Shown: positions 35,514 to 49,159, counted from the stretch's first letter. The stretch: 64,000 bases of DNA from Allantophomopsis cytisporea (GCA_024752435.1 CP103024.1:744001-808000); one strand, 5' to 3'. Translations and numbers: made by a program. The notes: generated from the letters alone by a model not told the origin.

Positions 35514-37495
35514 CTCAGAAGGATGAATAGACTTACTCAGCCAAGCATTCACAAACATCTTGCTAGGTAGAAACCTACTCCATTCACGGAAACTTGGCTA
35601 TTCTCTTGGCATCCGTTCAAGAGATAGTGTTTCTGATGGCCTCTCCAAGCATAGATACTGCACCACACCATTGGTGCGGATGTGTTTCTCCAAAGATGCC
35701 AAGACGACATGTAGGCAAAAATCTGTGAACCCAATATACAGATCAGACGACGGTAGAGAATGATGTCAAGCCAAGAAATATGAATACCTGGGCAGGACCT
35801 GTGAGACGCGTAAATCTCGAAACATCTTGACTTGCCAAGAGATCAGTGGGAGCACAAACTGGTACTTTGATGGCGCAAACGGACATATATAATGGCGCGA
35901 ACACACAGTAGCGGAGTCGTGAATTCTCCGGGGCTGCGTATACAGAGTATGAGTAAACTTTCCGAAAAGGGATGACCTCAACCTTGTTTCCCAGTGAAAC
36001 GTCGCGGTTAAATGACACTTTTCTTGGACGGGAGTTCATAGCGTTTTCTGTGGGGTACATGGCTTGGCGCACTATATTTGAGGTGTCCAGGGTTCGGGAC
36101 ACTCAGCCGTAACTCGGTTTTCAAATGCATAAACGAATTTGTGCACGAATGGCCGTATAGACTGCTAAAAAGCTGCGATTTCGTTGCAATATGAGACAAA
36201 AACAACGCTTCTAGATGACAAAAATAAATGAATGTGACCGGCCAGTTACTCACGAGGACTCACGAGGATTCACGACGTTCGTACCAGCTAAATCTCAGAT
36301 TCGTGGAATGAAGGCTCGGCGTGGCATTGTGCATCTACCAGAGACTTGCGGACTTTATTTCAGCGCGAGAGAGTCTAAGTAGTAAAGTAGACTCTTGGTA
36401 ATCCGGAATTCGTCTCATGGTCTCTAGTGAGAAGAATCGCGAGTGAATGACCAAACACCATGAAAAGAGTGTCACATAGCCGTTGACCAAAAGGACCCAG
36501 ATGGGTAACTTTGACTACTCTTGTTACGACATATCGAGTACTCCAGAGACAATGGTAACAAGAACGTAAGATTCGACAAGAAGCATGAGGCAAGTGTAGC
36601 GCACCGTGACCTGTTTCGTGATATTCATATCATCTTCCTCTTCACGCCGAATATTTGAGGCCATGTAAAGTATAAAGTACATATCATACATTACCATAAT
36701 GGCCAGAACTCTGTCACGAAATCTTTGCCATCATGAAATTACCGTATCTGGTGATCGTTGATTAACTGTACTCAAGCTCTACTTGGAACCTTCGAACCTA
36801 TGAAGAATGAGCCTGGAAGTAATCATTTCCAGAAGATGATGATTGATCAATTCTAAAGCAGTTGGATCTTCTGTGTTTGCCAAGATTCTAACCTAAATAA
36901 GCACGATCGAATGGCGTTTAGTTGTTTAATAGTACAGTACATTATGTATGTAACTCACCCTAAATCACTTAGCACTCACTCGCAAGCTTGGACGTTTTTG
37001 AGCCTCGAATAAGGTAGGAGCACACGAGGTTTAGGCGCGTTAGGCATCAAGGCACCTATCGCTATTCACTGCACGTCGCGAACTTATCGCGATCACCTTT
37101 GTGTGCAGTGAACAAAGACTTGTAGGCTTGCGGACGAGAGCCTCACTTTGGAGTTTCTACTACGATCTCATTCCTTGTATATTCCGCGAATCTCACTTAT
37201 TAAGGCGACTTTGACGAACTATGTTACACAAATAATCACTGTCCTGCCAAGTTGGAACAAGGCAAGCGCAAACAAATGCACATTCGATAAGCACAGGGCT
37301 GTTAAGGCGATCACCAACGTTTTGCGCCTCGCCGCGCCGCAGTGATCCATATTAACGACAACGTGCATATACAATCCTCGAGAGTAGGGTACGTAAAGCA
37401 AATGTGAAGGCGTTCTCAAGCTTTATATCGAGTATCATGCTCCGCTGCCTGCGTTCCAGAAGATACGACCATTGCAGCCATCTACACATTAACCA
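35514..37495. other. Gene-free stretch
   Basis: Upstream DNA of the pectate lyase gene on the left and of the SP-RING gene on the right. Short frames are unsupported. Confidence 0.5.
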
Positions 37496-37540
37496 ATGCC
37501 TACACCATGCGACGACCTCCAGGCAGAGAAGAAAACATGA
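37496..37540 (+). promoter_or_regulatory. Overlapping upstream ORF of the SP-RING gene (14 codons)
   Basis: An ATG at 37496 opens a 14-codon frame that overlaps the assigned start at 37507. It stops with TGA at 37538-37540, which overlaps a second in-frame main ATG at 37537 in an ATGA arrangement. Ribosomes could reach the main frame by leaky scanning or by reinitiation. This is inference from sequence only. Confidence 0.45.
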
Positions 37541-40500
37541 CGGAACGTCAAGTTGCTACGGCGAATAACACTCTCAACGCCTTCGTCGGAGGACGACAGA
37601 AATCATGGATGACTGCTGCATCGGCGACAGTGAGGCCCAGCCCAAGGGCATCAGCGCGTGTTCCATCACAACTGTAAACTATCCCCATTTCTGCCACTGA
37701 AATCTTGCGTTACCGAGAGTCCTTTCCTGGTGGGACTTTGGATACACGAGAAAGAATCAACAAAGGCACCTTGTATCTCATTATGCTAATACTCTACTCG
37801 ATAGGGCAGCGAGTTCATCATCTGTACTCCCATCACCAGCACCTAGTGACGAACCAAGCCCTGGAACCTCGATACAACATGTCAGCCCTGATCCTGAGCA
37901 ACAAGTCAGATTAAATGCAGAAGTGGCTACTACACAGATTCCGCAACCTATCAATGTCAGTAGCCTAGCTCAAGTCCATGTAGACGCAGTCAATACGCAG
38001 ACTGAGACGCATAATCGAGACTCCATACAAGCAAGTGATGAAGGTAGTCGACAACCTGTTCGCCCCGGAACTGGCACATGGACAGCACCGCCCCAGAGAC
38101 AACGTCATTTGGTACAGTCACAAACTCAGAGTCCAAGGTACGATACTTCCAGGCATATGGTGTTAATCTCACGCATTATCCTTTGCTTTATTTCATGATA
38201 GTAACTCATCTGCAGTTCAACAGTACCCAGAAACAATGCATCAAATCTTGAAAACAGGCTCCATTTAATAGATATGCATATCAAAAGCATAGGTGGAGGA
38301 GAAGCCATCAGCTCATCCCTTGATCTTCCAAGGTTCAAGCTTTTAAAGGACGCTTGCCTACAAGAAGACTTCTTTTACGTCGCGCTGCATCAAATATTCT
38401 GTCTGTGGACCTATGCGCCGTATGAAGTCCAAGGGAAGGTCCCAAATTGTGACAATGATACCGTTCTAGCCCATGGGCTGCTGATCTTGGGGCAATTGAT
38501 CAAAGAAAACGAGTCCTTGGATCCTGTGAATCTGAAATGGTTCTCGTACTTTCCAGGAAACTTTGCAGATTTCTCAATAATATCAAAACCATACGGGGAT
38601 GCTGTTGGAAGGGTTGGAACTTTCTTGTCCAAACTTTGCGCAGACTGGGCTAAATATAATATCGAGTGTGGCCAGCGAGGCTATCCTCCCCTGATGGACG
38701 AGTTGGTAAACCGTCTATCCTTGACATCGCCTATTCTACAGCAGGTTGTTTTTACTGCAGCTAGGCGCAATCTAGGCTTCAAGGATGATAATTTTGGTAC
38801 TCGAGCAGAGAGGCTTTTCCAGCGGGACTTGGCTGGCCATCGTGCACTCGCTTTACGAATGAACACCGATAGGCCTCCAACTCGGAGAGAGGCCGAAGAG
38901 CGCAACATGGCCTTGGCTAACCGTTATCTCAAAATACAAAGACAAAGAACGTCAAGTGCAAGTAATTCACCAGTGGCCATTAACACTAGCGGAAGTAACT
39001 CGACTGCTTATTCCCAGGCTGCGAATGTATACACTAGTCAAGCTCCTTCTCCCTTGACGACTACTTTTGATATAGGTGGCCGGCTTGTTAACTCCCCCAA
39101 TATGACAAGTTCTGGGCAATCCTCGCCACAGTTGCCGCAGATTAATTACAGCAGAAACATATCGAATGCTTCACCGCAGCTACAGCAGACGAACCACAAT
39201 GGGAATCCGTCAAATGCTTCATCTCCGCAGCAGCAGACATACTTCAATAGGCATCCATCGAATGCCTCCTCGCCGCAGCAGCATATGAACTTCAATAGAA
39301 ATTCATCAACTGCACAGTCTCCGTTAGTCTCCCATTCTCCCCGGTTTCAGGGCCAGTTTGTACAAAGTCCGGTCTTTCCGCCTACCCCAACGCTTCGCAG
39401 TAATGTTGCATCAAGCTCATATCCTGCCCAACCGAATCCCTCGACTCAGCAGTCTACTCATATGCATGCACCAAATGGACAGAGCCCTGTGTTCTGGAAT
39501 CATTTGACACGAGCACAGCAAGAACAAGTGTCCCGTACTGCAGTTGCTCGTCAACAACAGTCAAACCAGCAACGTTATTTGAATCAGCAGCAAAACATGA
39601 ACCAGTTGACGTCTTCTCAGTACCACCAGACCTTGAACCAGCCACAAAATCAGTCTCAAGCACCTCCCGTTGGCTATTTCCCAGGGACACCAGTGAACGT
39701 TGGAAGTGTTTCAAATCAATTCTACACATCTCGACCTCCTCCAGGCTCTAGTAACATTCAAACAATTATGGACTGTCTTTTAATACCCCCACTCGGAACT
39801 TCATTCCTACCGCAAGCATATATACCAGATGAGACAGCACTCCATCAAGCTCATCTCAAGTCTCCTCGACTACTCCCAACCGATGTTGCAATGACCAGTT
39901 CGAACCCAAATTCACTCCGATGCTATCAAGTTATTAGAAATCTTGCTGTGGGCCCTTCCGTGTTACGTATTCCTTCGCCATTATTGGAGCTATCGTTCAC
40001 AGTACCGGCTTCCTTTATTTCCAGACTACCACAGATTGTCGATGACTTCACACGGAAATTCACTGTTGGGACGCTCCAATACCGTCTACGTTGCATTCAG
40101 CTCAAAACTACGAAGCCGCCAACTGAAGCTGAATGGGTCGTGGCAGAGACCAAGTGGCCGAGAGCTTTGTTTATGGAGATCAATGGCCCAAGAAATCAAC
40201 TGGAACTACGCCGCAAGGCTTATTATGCGAAAGATCTACCTGTTGATCTCACAAATTATATCAGAGTCAATGGTTCTGAGCAGCCTAATGTGTTGCGCCT
40301 TTCTTGTAACAGACTGAAGGACGATCCCATTGAGTTACCATATAGCATTGGTATTGAGGTAATCGAAATACTGCAGCATGATAAAATTGTCCGAAAATGC
40401 TTGGAGTCGCAAATTATCCCCGCCGAGGAGACGCTTAGTAAGATCAAAGCTAGTCTAGCAGGGCCATCAAACGACGACGATGATTTTGCCATAGTTGCAT

Positions 40501-41018
40501 CTGATATAACAATCGACCTTGCCGATCCATTCATGGCAAAGATATTCGATATTCCTGCGAAAGGTAAGGACTGTTTACACCGCGAATGCTTCGATCTTGA
40601 GACCTTCCTCACGACCCGGGGCTCGAAACCTAACACCACTGGCCAACCGAGTATGATAGACGTATGGAAATGCCCGCGCTGCAGTCTTGACGCTCGTCCG
40701 CAGAACCTTGTCATCGACGGCTTTTTGTTTGATGTGCGAAAACAGCTAGAGCAGGATAGCATGCTACACTACAAAGCTATCACTGTGACTCCGGACGGAA
40801 AATGGAGACCTAAACCCGAAAGACAATCGAGCCTCAAGAGGAAATCAATACCAGCAGACGCGGCCGGCTTTAGAGATGTTGATGATTATAGTGAGGATGA
40901 GGAAAAAACACCTATGATGAAGAAAGTCAGGATGGAGAGTGCAGATGCGAATAGGAGTGGGAGAAAAGGAACTGGGAACAGTGCACCAGAGGTCATTGTA
41001 CTCGATGATTCAGATTAA
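37507..41018 (+). CDS. MIZ/SP-RING zinc finger protein, SUMO E3 ligase-like (1100 aa)
   Basis: Exons are 37507-37673, 37805-38137 and 38216-41018. The introns have donors GTAAAC and GTACGA and acceptors GATAG and CTGCAG; a nearer AG before exon 3 would cause an early stop. Exon 1 encodes NTLNAFVGGRQKSWM, and a start at the second ATG (37537) is possible. Residues ~170-390 are helical. A long Gln/Ser/Asn-rich disordered stretch follows with repeated SNASSPQQQ-type units. From about residue 700 the protein is ordered again, ending in an SP-RING finger at ~952-990: C-L-H-R-E-C-F then W-K-C-P-R-C. SP-RING proteins of the PIAS/Siz type pass SUMO from Ubc9 to targets. The C-terminal tail is basic then acidic (EVIVLDDSD), resembling a SUMO-interacting motif. 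There is no SAP domain, unlike Siz1. Nuclear location is likely. Confidence 0.85.
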
Positions 41019-42957
41019 TCGTACTTGTTCGGAATGGATCACCGAATCGAACGAGAACGACGACAATGAAGGCAGTAGATGAAAGGGCAGCGATTTACAA
41101 AGGTTCCAAGAAGATTGCAAGAGACGGCGTTTGAAAGTCCGAACGTTGCGATGGCTTATTATTCTTTGCTTTGCATGGTGTTCAAGCATGGCGTTGGCTG
41201 GTCATAATGATTTTCTTTTTCTTTCGGTTTTGTTATGGAATATGGGGATTGAATGGTTGGCATTTTGATACCCAAATGAGTTAAGAGACTGGGAGACTAC
41301 GATGGATATAATGTTGTTGATTAAGAGTTAAGGCCTTCGAAGAAGATTTCCTACAACGTTGAATAAGATTCGCTTTTCGACTGAGAGTTTTGCTCATATG
41401 TGCCGAGGAGCTGAATAGTTATGGAAGCATCTCCTGAAATCTTCGCGTAAATGCTTTGTGCACTGTTATGAGTTATTGATGTCAAAATTCGATACAATAG
41501 CAGTGATTGGATCAAATCATCTCCCTCTAGATATGACATCACACAAACAAAGCCCTCATGATAGGGCAATGATTGAAATCCTTTCAAAATATCACTCATA
41601 CGTTCCATCGTGGACTATTGGAAAATGCATGGTTTTCTTTAAAATCTACAGCACTGATTAAACCTATGGCTCTTGAAATTATAAAGCTCTGAAAGAAGGC
41701 TCTGGACTATCAATTTGATAATCCATCATGCTAGCCCACCGTTCTGGGGACTTATTCGCAGTCGTTATGTGTAGAACATGGTGTCCCATGCTCCTAATTC
41801 ATAGCCACGTAAGTCTGACTGAGTGTCTCGATATGTTGAGGCGATAAAGGCCAATCTGGTGACCTTCCATGACTTGATGGAAGCTCTAATCATCATTTAA
41901 ACAGACCACACGCAGGACATAGCAAAGCACCACTGCATATATATCATATGCATGTCAGCATTGAATAAATCTTAAGTCTGGGGGATGAAGCTTTTTCTCA
42001 ATCCCAACGGTAATTACACATTACGAATGTTCGATATCCTCGATTGGTGCAGAACAGAATGTGAAGAACGGCAAAAACCAAGGACAGTCATTTCGAAGAA
42101 AGCTTTATCTAGGTTGCTGACCATAATTCCATGTTGCGACGGTAAACTGATAACGCATTCCACCACTACAAGCTGCATGAATACTCCGCATCTTAGTCTC
42201 GGTATTACTACTTATCAGAAGCCCTGTTTCGAAGAAGTTCGCAAGCAATGCCGTACCAATTAACTCTTTAGCTTGCGCAACGGGCCGCTTCTTGTCACGG
42301 GGTATGTTAAATCCAATGTACGCGATCAACCCCATAAAGCCTCTATTTTATGAATGAGTAATATTTACAATATTAGGACACTTATTACCGAGTTTCTACA
42401 AATCTTAGTCTCCTACACCGATAAGAAATGATATGCAATTCAGTATGCTACTAACCTACAAACTGCATATCTATAGGTGGGATAAGTTACAACTGCCACA
42501 TTTCAGAAGAATCTCCTGCAAGTAAGCTGACTTGCAAAGTGCTAGGCTTTGCAGACCATACCCATAGAATCTTAATAAATTGACAGTTGCGTTTACCAGC
42601 AGATGGGTTGCACTCTGTGCTGCCAAATCATCAATCGGGAAACCTGGATTTAACCGGGACTGGGTTTGTATGTACAATCACAAATGGCAAACGGTATTCA
42701 ATCTTACCGCATCAAGGACTCCATGACAGCTTGTCAGATGCGTGTATGCAAAAGGCAGTTCGGTGGTATCAATCATCGATACGCAACATCCATGGTTTCA
42801 GATATGTGATAGGAGCGTATTTATTCGTTGTCGATATGAACCAAGCTGGGATCAAGTCACGATACTGTACACGATAAAGCATCATGCAGGCAAGCTCATC
42901 ACAATGCCATTTGCCCATCCCTAGCTAGGATTATGGTGTCAACTCTGTACCCCGCAG
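41019..42957. other. AT-rich gene-free stretch
   Basis: 3' UTR of the SP-RING gene, then about 1.5 kb of AT-rich DNA. Several short minus-strand frames between 42.1 and 42.7 kb have somewhat protein-like composition but no partner exon or known motif, so I call no gene. Confidence 0.45.
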
Positions 42958-42964
42958 TATAAAA
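42958..42964 (+). promoter_or_regulatory. TATA box of the cytochrome P450 gene
   Basis: TATAAAA lies 118 bp before the ATG at 43076. Confidence 0.6.
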
Positions 42965-43075
42965 CTGCTATGTAAGAAGCTTCCTCCCAGTCTTCTATTA
43001 CATTGTTAACTCAAGAGTGAGCGATCAGTTCTGTATAATCCTTCTTCGTGGTTGCTTTCAACCACAATTTTCGCA

Positions 43076-44705
43076 ATGTTTTTTCAGTACGCTCTTCTCG
43101 GTATCCTGGCCAGTATCCTATACTTTGTCGGTCTTGGCATATATCGCCTTTATTTCTCCCCCATTTCGCATATTCCAGGCCCTAAGCTCGCAGCTCTGAC
43201 TCTTTGGTATGAGTTTTATTATGATGTTATCGTGGGCGGCCAATACACGTTTCACATCCAGAAGCTGCATGAGGAATATGGTCCTATCGTTCGCATCAAC
43301 CCTTATGAGGTTCACTTGATCAATCCAGAGTACTTCAATACCTTATATGCTGGAGGAAAGGAAAAAAGAGATAAGTGGCTCTGGTATACAAAGCAGTTTG
43401 GGACACTTGGCAGTGCTCTAAGTACACCAAGTCATGAGCAGCATCGAGTACGACGGTCGGCTTTGAACCAGTTCTTCAGTCTGCAAAGTGTAAAAGTTTT
43501 GCAGCCACTCATCCAAGAAAGAGTTGAGGCTGTTTTGAGACGATTGCAGGACTTTAAGGAGTCAAATGAGATTATGAGTGTAGTCCACATGTATGGGGCT
43601 TATACGAATGGTCTGGCTTTCCCTCTTACTTTATTTGTGGCTTTGGTTGACGTCTGCAGATGTGATTATGCACTATGCTTTCGGGTGGAGTGATAAGATG
43701 ATTGACGCTCCCGATTTTATCCCAGAGAATCATGATAGCTTTATCCGGACTGCAAAGCTTGGATCTGTAGTAAAGCATTTTGGGTGGGTGTTGGACATCC
43801 TGGAGAGTTTGCCTGACTGGTTAGTTGTGAAGATTGAGCCAAGCTTTGCAAGTTCTTTAAATAAGAAGAGGGTATGTCCTCTAATGGTTTGTCTCAGTGT
43901 TTACTGACACTTCTTGATGTAGGATATCAAGAGACATGTGACCCAAATTGTTCGAGATGGGGGTGAGAAGAGTTCTTCATACCGCACAATCTTCCATGAC
44001 ATGCTGTCGAAGCTACCACCAGAAGAAACAAAGATCAATCGACTAGCAGATGAAGCGTTTATTGTGGTTGGAGCCGGTACGACGACCACGACATGGGCTT
44101 TTTCCATCATCCACTACCACCTCTTGAAAGATCCAGCTCTTCTGGATAAGTTGAAGACTGAGCTTGAGACCGCTATACCAGACCCCCAAATCACTCCATC
44201 GCTCACTACTCTTGAAAGTCTACCATTCTTAAATGGTGTGATCAGAGAAGGTCTGCGTCTGAGCTACGGTACGAGCAGTAGGTCACAACGCATCTCACGT
44301 GATCCATTTGTTGTTAGCGACGGCGAAAAAGACTGGACAATTCCTCCCAATACCCCTATATCTATGTCAAGCGTTTTGATGCATCATGACGAAAAAATAT
44401 TTCCCAATTCCAACAAATTCCGTCCAGAGCGTTGGATTGAAAATCCTCGACTGGACAAATATCTTGTTTCCTTCTCAAAAGGATCGAGGCAATGTGTTGG
44501 TATGAATCTGGCATGGGCAGAATTGTATCTAGGTCTAGCAGGAATCTGGAGGCGTTATGGATCGAGTGTCACCAGAAGAAGTGATGATCTTGGAATCATC
44601 GAGCTTTTCGAGACGACAGATAGGGATGTCTACATCGAAGCAGATTACTTTCTGCCATTCGCACAACCAGGTTCTCAAGGGATCCGCTGCAAAGTTTTGG
44701 CATAG
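43076..44705 (+). CDS. Cytochrome P450 monooxygenase (509 aa)
   Basis: Exons are 43076-43610, 43660-43871 and 43923-44705. Intron 1 (49 nt) has an unusual donor GTCTGG but a good GTTGAC branch site and CTGCAG acceptor. It restores AYTN-DVIMHYAFGWSD, as expected for the family. Intron 2 (51 nt) is regular. The N terminus MFFQYALLGILASILYFVG is an ER-membrane anchor followed by the proline-rich hinge HIPGPK. The I-helix motif AGTTTTTW is near residue 299, the E-x-x-R motif EGLR near 357, a PERW motif follows, and the heme loop FSKGSRQCVG has its Cys ligand near 439. The sequence style matches fungal P450s close to trichodiene-oxygenase/CYP58-like families, but substrate cannot be read from it. 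No polyketide, peptide or terpene synthase lies nearby in the window. All catalytic motifs are present, so it looks functional. Confidence 0.93.
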
Positions 44706-47072
44706 AAGATTGGCGTCTTGGCAATGCTGGGTTGAGTGAAGCACAAGGGCATGTAAGTTGACAATTGGCTCCACTATCTTGGACGTACTGTTTCAATGGC
44801 GGCGCGTGTTTATCGAGAATATATTACAATACTTGACCTAAGGATATGTTGGTTCCCGCGTGCAATATGGTACCCATATTGCATCCCCACGATTCCCAGG
44901 GGGACTTGCTCCGTTCTAAGTATACAAGTAGAAAGTCTCTCCGAGATCCCATAGCATTGTGAAGATTGGCAATACAGATGTGTTCGGCAGTGACTAAGCA
45001 AGATGGATATCTATCTACTGTGTAAGCAGGGGTTGCTCTCCCCGTATATTGAGGGACGCAATCGAAGGAGGTCATTTTTACGTAGAGCCAAATGAGAAAC
45101 TTCTTATGCCTGAGGTAGAAACAAGATGTGCTATTTAGAGTGCGACTTATATTGTATTTTGCCTTGCGTATGTCTCGCCGCTCATTGGATAGATTGACAC
45201 TTTGGCAGGTGAGATTCCTCTCTCCCACGGTATTCCCAACGTCCAAGAACTCCGATTCTCATCCACATTCTCGGACTTGATGCGGACGAGAGTTAGTGTA
45301 TTGTTCATTGTTGAATGCGCCAGATGCTTCGATCGTGCCAAATCTTCCCGTTCCAACCGGGGTACATTTCGTGAGACCCCCGTACAAGACATGTCTTTGG
45401 CACCCTGCTAACCGACACTGACAGCGCCACCAAACCGGGGGTTTATTTTATTTTGGCAGGGCGCTATTAGCAACGATGTGGACTTTCTATCGACCCTGAG
45501 AAGTCAGTTAGATGAGCCATGAGAATGAGAGCTGTTACTCCTACATCCACAAGTTCGAAGTTCAAACAGACCAAAACCAACACGTTAATACATTGAATAG
45601 GGTTGCTGAAGCTTAAGGTAGTTAATTAGTTGGCCTCTGCAGATATCGACATGTGTCATGCTACATATGTACATATGTATCGAAGTCTTGCTCTCGAGCT
45701 TGTCAGACCATGCCACTAAGCATAAGTCGTAAAGTGGTATTTGCTCCCATTGTTAGTATCTTGTAGTGTGTAGTTAGTACTGCTGAGTTCATCCACAATA
45801 TCGATTTCCCGTGGACAGGAGGTAAATCTCCCGGAGATCATAACGTCCATGCAAATGTCGCATATCGGGGAACGATACCTCGCATCGTTACGGAGAATTG
45901 TTGCGCCTTTGGGGCCACGATTCTGAGTTCCTGACTTACTGACCCTGTCCTAAAGTCAAATGTGAAAGTTACAGTACTGGCTGGAGGCTCAAAGACCATG
46001 GATCTTTCCAGATCTTCGTTGCTCGGTCCCCTTTGTCTGCGACTATGATTCCGTGTTATGGATCTTCGAGGATTTTTAGGATTTTATATGGATTTTGGTG
46101 AGGCATCTACACTCTGTCAACGAAGGTCAAGTCTTCATTCTTCTTGGCTGGAGATGATGAATCAAGGAGAGGAGTGGATTGCGACAAGCATCTGGTGGCC
46201 GCAGATTGAGTGCTTCTTCGGCACTAGCGGGTCTATCATGGCCGCTGGCTACTGTTTAGCTCTCCGTTAAACCTCCCGTAGAGCGAAAAATAAATAAAGC
46301 AAAAAAAGGCACATGCACCCGAGCTAGGAAGTGGCCGATTGCCTCAACCACAACATCAGCCATTTTTACACTGTGACAAATATCATAGTCATGTCTTCGA
46401 CTCTCCTCCCGTCTCGTCGACATAAAATTCTCTCTAACCCTTGACTTCCACTAGTCCTCTGCTCAACCAACGGAATGACTGTATAACAATTGTCATATGA
46501 ACTAATTAGATCTCAGCCCATGAGTCGGATCATTGAGACATTCCAGGATGAACCTCGTGCACAACCTGCCATCACGGCCATAACCCCTCCAACTTACTCG
46601 AATTTCATTACGACGACTACCAACTATGAGCTTTCCCATCCTGCTCAGATGCTTGTTCCGTCTTTGGACCCATAGGTACACCGTGACCTTGACCAACATA
46701 TTTATCCTTCAGCAATGGGCTCCGCTTGCAGGCATGTCTCTTGGCTCTTCTCTGGACTCTTCGCGGAACGGCATGATGCCCTGTGCAACCTCGAGAATGG
46801 CTCGATGCGGTAAGTTTTGCGTGCAAAATAAGTTATTCTTATGTACAGAGAGGGGCATTTATGTTTCATTACTCTCAATGTTTGGTATCCAATGAGGGCC
46901 TCGTCAGAATACCAATCTTGAACCGCTCGCTTTCCATAAAGTCTAAAGCCTGCCATCTTTTTCCGGCTGAAAGAACCTAAGCATTCCTATTCAAAACGTT
47001 GAAGTCACTTCGTGTATAATTCTCCACACTCTTTAAGCAACTCCATCTTGAGTTTTCATCTTTACCGTCATA
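44706..47072. other. Gene-free stretch
   Basis: 3' UTR of the P450 gene, then DNA with only short unsupported frames, then the promoter of the surface-protein gene at 47073. Confidence 0.5.
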
Positions 47073-47997
47073 ATGAAAGCTTCTTTCTTCGGTGCCGCCA
47101 TTGTTGGTGCTGCTACTACTCTTGCCCAAAACATCTCTTGCGATGCAGGTTACTATCCAGGGTAAATACAGAACTCTTGCTGTCAGAGTTTCCAATACCA
47201 GACTACTGACACTTATTTAGATACGATGAGGTTGTTGTTACCCTCCCATACACATACCAGCAGGTCATGAGCATTATTGGCTCTTTCCGCAACATCACTT
47301 GGAGTGGTTCCCCATATGATTCTGGTAAGTTTGTCATCAATAAAACTTTTGGCCATTACTCTTCTACGCAAGGCACAAGCAATCTATGGCGGTTGATCAC
47401 TTGACTAATAAGTTCATTTGTAAAGTTACTTTGAACGGCACTGATAACACCGTTGGTGTAAGTATTTTCTTGGTGCTACATTTTATATGCAGGGTGACTA
47501 AATAGTTTTTTAAATAGACTGCCAGAACCTACGTTATCAGCAACGCGACTCTTGTCGAAACTCTTTCTGTCTACGACAGCCCACCAAATGGACCATACTA
47601 CGAAGACCATGTTCTCAGTCCTCTCTACCTAGCAGCCTACGATCTCAAGACATACAGTCCTCATGACACCACCACTGTAACTCCTATCTGCAACAACACA
47701 GCCGTTGTCTTCAATATGTCTGTTAGTTTCTGCGCCAATGACGCCGATGTTGGCGCTACGGTTTACCACGCTCTCCATGCCGCGGATATTGCGACGGTCG
47801 ATTTATGGTTGGGAAATGCTACTTTCAGTGGTTGCGCCTCCAACAGCTCTCTTACCGCCAACACCTCTATCCCTACTGGTACGGCTGCTATACCTTATGC
47901 TACCACATATAGTGGAGCGGCTTCGATTAACGCGATTGCTTTAGGAACCATTGTCAGCTCCATCGCCGCGCTTGCTACTGCTCTTCATCACATGTAA
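47073..47997 (+). CDS. Secreted, N-glycosylated, probably GPI-anchored surface protein (234 aa)
   Basis: Five coding pieces joined by eye as four introns and exons: 47073-47161, 47221-47324, 47426-47457 (only 32 nt) and 47518-47997. Donors are GTAAAT, GTAAGT and GTAAGT, and the frame is continuous. The signal peptide is MKASFFGAAIVGAATTLA. The mature protein has several N-glycosylation sequons (NIS, NIT, NGT, NAT, NNT, NMS), four Cys that could form disulphides, and a beta-rich Thr/Ser composition. The C terminus is a hydrophobic segment (ALGTIVSSIAALATAL) preceded by small residues, typical of a GPI signal. It is likely a cell-wall or plasma-membrane protein. No catalytic motif is seen. The 32-nt exon is the least certain part. 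Confidence 0.78.
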
Positions 47998-49159
47998 AAA
48001 CTGTATACCAAATTTAGTCATAATTCTACATACTAAGGGTCTTTTCCCCATACATTCTTTACATTACTAGTTTCATTTGTTCCTCGTTTGGTGTACAGCA
48101 GGTCTCGGAATGGTGCAGGGTACTACCATTTTTTTCTCTCTTTGGCGTGGCCAATTGGTTCATCGAGTTCTTGATAGAGGTTGTAGATCTGAAGGTGTAT
48201 GACTAGAATCAATCAAAGTTTTAACCTCATTTATTATTTATTATTCTCTGTTTCCTTGGAAAATGGGATTTCCCCTTTCTTCAACTTATTGGGGTTTCAA
48301 TAAACGCAATTGGGAGTTCACATTCTCTGATATTAGCTATATCTTTGAGTATGATATATATATACAGTACTAATTAAAGAGCGTTTTCATGTCCTTTATA
48401 TGTCTAAAGAGTGTAACTTGGGAAGCCATCTACTTAGCTTTAATATCCTACGCTAACCCTTCTAGTATAACTATATAGTGGTATAGATTACCATACTGTG
48501 TACTGTGGTGCTTAGACATCAAGCGTATAGAAATGATAACAATTATGTACATTTGATACAAATGGCTTGTAACAACATAAGACTATACTGTATGAGACAT
48601 TAATAAATACTATATGATTTCATATTTCAAGTCAAAAAGTAAGAGTAGGATAGACAAAGATTGAAAAGTATCTTTCCAACCTAACATAAATTTTCAAGGC
48701 CAGAATGTTTGATAAGATAATTATCTTAACCACTACATGGTGTATGTATGTGCATTCCGTCTGTGCTTACGATGAGCTTATACAGACTCCATGCAATAGT
48801 TACACGACTCGCACAAACTGCAAGGATCTGGTGTAATTACAGCCGAAGGGACGCATACATCTTATATACACATGCGCAAGCAATCTCCAACCATTGTACC
48901 TCAAACTTCCTTGCTTGTCATATCCACTGTCTGTGAGGTCATGTTCTGTTCATTCTCAAGAGAGTAAACAGTGGAAAGCAACGCACACCAGAACAAAAAG
49001 ACATACAGATCCTATAACATTGCTACCTAAGCGTTATCGTATCATCGATTTCGGGAATTGTTAATCAGTTCTATCTGCATTTCACTCAATTTAGAAAATC
49101 TACTCTCCCCCACCTTCACACTTTTCCTCTCTTTCCATCTTAGGTCATTATTTTGTACT
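47998..49159. other. AT-rich gene-free stretch
   Basis: Very AT-rich DNA, with many TATA-type runs between 48.2 and 48.8 kb. It directly precedes the decayed PP2C gene. No open frame is supported. Confidence 0.5.

Noticed and set aside
42105..42677. Minus-strand frames with protein-like composition
   Set aside because: No ATG-to-stop model, no convincing splice signals between them and no known motif.
43076..44705. Possible secondary-metabolite gene cluster around the P450
   Set aside because: No backbone synthase, prenyltransferase or pathway regulator is present in the flanking DNA of this window; the MFS gene is about 17 kb away with housekeeping genes between.
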